Origin: an uncultured Lachnospiraceae bacterium
Lineage (GTDB): Bacteria; Bacillota; Clostridia; Lachnospirales; Lachnospiraceae
Length of the DNA stretch: 64,000 bases
Direction: 5' to 3'
NCBI GenBank assembly: GCA_947178125.1
Contig: CAMWXB010000009.1
Location: 1-64,000 of the forward strand
Below are positions 61,800 to 64,000 of this stretch, piece after piece; the first letter of the stretch is position 1, and each line of letters begins with the position of its first letter. The position numbers and the translations under genes are program-made. The notes under the pieces were generated by a model. The model saw nothing but the letters and a program-made list of their open reading frames with translations. It searched no databases and was not told where the DNA came from.

Positions 61800-62333
61800 A
61801 TGAATACTTATATGTATGATAAAGTGAATAAAAATAAAATAGAAAAAAAAGATACAAGATTTATCTTAATTATTATTATAATAATGACCATTTCATTAAT
61901 TGTGGTCAGTTTATTCGCCTGGTCTTTTGGTTTTCGTTACCGGTTTTCTCATTTTCTTCAAAAACTTTCAGAATGTACTTCTTATGCAAAAGAGGAAGAC
62001 AGCCTTATCGTAGAGATAGATGGAAAACTTTTTAGAATAACAGATGATAATATGCAGGGAATTTTTAATTATATCACACTTAACAGTTATGGCAAAGAAA
62101 GCAAAGATTTGCCTGAAGGAAATCCGATAGTGCTTGATTATGGAAATGGAGCGATTATAAAATTATGGAGTGTACCGGCAGATAAGTATACGAACAGCAG
62201 TGGTCTTTTCGTACAATATGAAGATGCAGATGAAAATTCCTATTCTTATATCAATTATAAAATGACCCTTGATACAATTGTTACGCGGTATTTACTTTAT
62301 GATAATGTTGAAATAAAAGAAGAACAGATTTAG
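61800..62333 (+). CDS. Single-pass membrane protein of unknown function
   Basis: A 177-residue protein that I do not recognise. Residues 1-19 are polar and basic, residues 20-44 form one strong transmembrane helix (FILIIIIIMTISLIVVSLF core), and the remaining 130 residues form an acidic, probably extracytoplasmic, beta-rich domain that includes VEIDGKLFRITDDNM and IVLDYGNGAIIKLWSV. A GAGGAAATT site precedes the ATG. It lies 24 bases before the metallophosphoesterase gene, so the two are probably one transcript starting after the gyrA terminator. Confidence 0.7.
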   Translation: MNTYMYDKVNKNKIEKKDTRFILIIIIIMTISLIVVSLFAWSFGFRYRFSHFLQKLSECTSYAKEEDSLIVEIDGKLFRITDDNMQGIFNYITLNSYGKESKDLPEGNPIVLDYGNGAIIKLWSVPADKYTNSSGLFVQYEDADENSYSYINYKMTLDTIVTRYLLYDNVEIKEEQI

Positions 62334-62357
62334 AAGAAAAGAATATGGAGAACGACC

Positions 62358-63215
62358 ATGAAAATAGCAGTCATAGGGGATATTCACAGTAATCATATTG
62401 CATTGGAAACGTGTATTCGTCATGCACTGGATAGAAATGTAGATGAATTTCTTTTTCTTGGAGATTATATCAGTGACTGTCCTTATCCGCAAAAGACGAT
62501 GAAAGTCATTTATGAAATGAGCGAAAAATATAAATGTCTTTTTATTCGTGGAAATCGAGAAGATTATATGTTAAATCATAGAAGAAATCCGGAAAATGAT
62601 TGGACTTATTGTTCGGCAAGCGGTAATCTTTTATATACTTATGAAAATCTTTCTGAAAAAGATTTTGATTTCTATGAAAAATTGGATATTCATGGAATTT
62701 ATCATAAAGAAGGATATCCTTCTTTCCGATATTGTCACGGTTCTTTGACATCATCTACCGAATTATTGTTGCCTGAAAATGAAAATATGGAATCCATTAT
62801 GAAAAATCTGGATGTTGATCTGTTGATCAGCGGACATACACATATACAGGAGAGCAGAATGTATGGAAATAAGAAATTAATTCATCCGGGTTCTGCCGGT
62901 GTACCCTGGTATTATGGCGGAAAAAGCCAATATATGATCTTGCATGGAACAGATAATGAATGGAAAGAAGAATTTTTTCAGTTAGAATATGATGTGGATG
63001 CCGTTAAGAAAGAATTTGAAACTTCCGGTCTTGCTGAAAAATCTTTTTATTGGGCAAAGTTAGTTCTTCATAATCTTTATACGGGAGAAGATTTTACGAC
63101 GCCCTGTCTTCAGCTTGCGATGAAATTATGTAAGGAAGCAGAGGGAAGCGTAAATTGGCCGGACTTTTCGGAAAAATATTGGAAAACGGCGGCGGAAACA
63201 TTTGGGATTCAATAG
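62358..63215 (+). CDS. Metallophosphoesterase (calcineurin-like, YfcE/DUF2436-type fold)
   Basis: A 285-residue metal-dependent phosphoesterase. The five family motifs are in place: GDIHSN at residues 7-12, FLGDYISD near 34, IRGNREDY near 65, a histidine in YCHGS near 130 and GHTHI near 158, followed by HPGSAGVPW. These bind two metals for hydrolysis of phosphodiesters or phosphomonoesters. The substrate is unknown. A GGAGAACGACC sequence precedes the ATG. The C-terminal 100 residues are helical and outside the core fold. Confidence 0.88.
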   Translation: MKIAVIGDIHSNHIALETCIRHALDRNVDEFLFLGDYISDCPYPQKTMKVIYEMSEKYKCLFIRGNREDYMLNHRRNPENDWTYCSASGNLLYTYENLSEKDFDFYEKLDIHGIYHKEGYPSFRYCHGSLTSSTELLLPENENMESIMKNLDVDLLISGHTHIQESRMYGNKKLIHPGSAGVPWYYGGKSQYMILHGTDNEWKEEFFQLEYDVDAVKKEFETSGLAEKSFYWAKLVLHNLYTGEDFTTPCLQLAMKLCKEAEGSVNWPDFSEKYWKTAAETFGIQ

Positions 63216-63249
63216 GGAAGATTCAATTAGAAAGGAACAGAAATATTTT

Positions 63250-64000
63250 ATGAAAAATTTTTCAAAGAAAACATCGGAAGAATTAAGAAATAATCTGCGT
63301 GCGGTAAATCATAAAAGTTATCCTGCATATAAAACATTGGCGGGCAGTTATTCTTTTGGAAAATACACATTAAATATTGAACATGTGCAGGGAGATCCTT
63401 TTGCAGCGCCCTCAAGACTCAGTGTGGAAGTTGAACATAAAATTGCAGGATTTCCTGCATCCTATTATGGAACAAAGTGGAATAAAATTGCTTTGGAAGA
63501 CTATCTGATACGTCGTTTTCACAGACAGGCTGATAAATTTTGTTTTCAGGCAAAAGGTTCCGGGAAGAGCGGCATTATTACCGTTAGCCGCTGTGGACAG
63601 GAAATCATAGAAAGAACGGCATGTGAGATTACGGAAGATAATATTATTATAAGATTTGAAGTAGGATTTCCGGCAAATGGGCGTACGATCAACGCACCGG
63701 AATTGGAAAAAATTTTATTCGATTTTATACCCGTATGCGTGGAACAGAGTTTATATTATGATAAAACGCCGAAACAGGAATTGGAAAAAATAATTTTTCT
63801 TGCTGAAGATCAGTATTTTATCAGAGAAGAAATGAAAAAGCAGGATATTGTGGCATTTATTGCGGATGGTTCCATCTTACCGAGAGAAAGCGGCGTATCC
63901 GACAGACCGTTAAAAGATGGTATTCTTTTTCATTCTCCTGAAACGATGGCGGTGACGTTTCATCTTCCGCATAAAGGAAATCTTCGTGGCATGGGCATCA
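63250..64000 (+). CDS. ABC-class ATPase (pfam09818-like), N-terminal part, cut by the window end
   Basis: The frame opens at 63250 with MKNFSKKTSEELRNNL and stays open for 250 codons to the end of the window. It contains ADGSILPRESGVSDRPLKDG and ends FHLPHKGNLRGMGI, just before the position where members of the predicted ABC-class ATPase family (pfam09818) have their Walker A motif. These proteins have no known membrane partner or defined function. An AGAAAGGAA site lies upstream. It follows the metallophosphoesterase by 34 bases and probably shares its transcript. Confidence 0.85.
   Translation, partial: MKNFSKKTSEELRNNLRAVNHKSYPAYKTLAGSYSFGKYTLNIEHVQGDPFAAPSRLSVEVEHKIAGFPASYYGTKWNKIALEDYLIRRFHRQADKFCFQAKGSGKSGIITVSRCGQEIIERTACEITEDNIIIRFEVGFPANGRTINAPELEKILFDFIPVCVEQSLYYDKTPKQELEKIIFLAEDQYFIREEMKKQDIVAFIADGSILPRESGVSDRPLKDGILFHSPETMAVTFHLPHKGNLRGMGI

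Overview
The window looks like the replication-origin region of a low-GC, spore-forming Firmicute, most likely a Lachnospiraceae-type clostridium. The evidence is: the canonical origin gene order rpmH-rnpA-yidD-yidC-khpB(jag)-mnmE-mnmG-rsmG on the minus strand and dnaA-dnaN-rlbA-recF-gyrB-gyrA on the plus strand, diverging from an intergenic region rich in DnaA boxes; a sporulation/division block in the classic order (HU, rqcP/yabO, yabP, yabQ, divIC, spoIIE, tilS, hpt, ftsH); a CotS-like spore-coat kinase homologue; and clostridial families such as DUF3881, DUF4446 and CotH/VTC/DUF4956. No rRNA, CRISPR array, prophage or intact insertion sequence is visible.

Layout. 0.2-7.1 kb (+): MATE exporter, Hsp20 chaperone, a homocitrate/isopropylmalate-synthase-like enzyme, and a three-gene VTC-DUF4956-CotH cassette. 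7.1-13.6 kb (-): a fragment of an Rpn-type nuclease/transposase, a flavin/PNPOx-like protein, MarR and TetR regulators and a very large RND exporter with a long coiled-coil insertion. 13.7-31.5 kb (-): tRNA-Tyr, GH13 amylase, ftsH-hpt-tilS-spoIIE-divIC-yabQ-yabP-rqcP-hup, a PEGA lipoprotein, CotS-like protein, CCA-adding enzyme, a small unknown protein, GH3 beta-glucosidase, thioredoxin and trmB; a tRNA-Pro lies on the plus strand. 31.6-37 kb: a D,D-carboxypeptidase (+), a DEDDh exonuclease, a soluble hybrid sensor kinase and tRNA-Arg (-). 37-42.6 kb (-): a tightly packed series parA-parB-DUF4446-HD-GYP-serS-DUF3881. 42.6-46.3 kb: parS-like sites, then a response regulator, a soluble histidine kinase, an alpha/beta hydrolase and rsmG, the whole block bracketed by a 97-bp direct repeat. 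46.3-52.6 kb (-): mnmG, mnmE, khpB, yidC, yidD, rnpA, rpmH. 52.6-61.7 kb (+): oriC, dnaA to gyrA. 61.8-64 kb (+): an unknown membrane protein, a metallophosphoesterase and the start of an ABC-class ATPase that runs off the window.

How it fits together. From oriC the genes point away in both directions, so most transcription follows the forks; the 0-7 kb plus-strand genes and the dacF and hydrolase genes oppose their fork. The best candidates for undescribed biology are the VTC-DUF4956-CotH cassette, the direct repeats that bracket a two-component system and rsmG and supply the rsmG start codon, the segregation/HD-GYP/serS operon, the membrane-less SpoIIE, and a three-armed structured element at 27.3 kb. 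All functional calls rest on reading motifs and gene order; no database search was possible.
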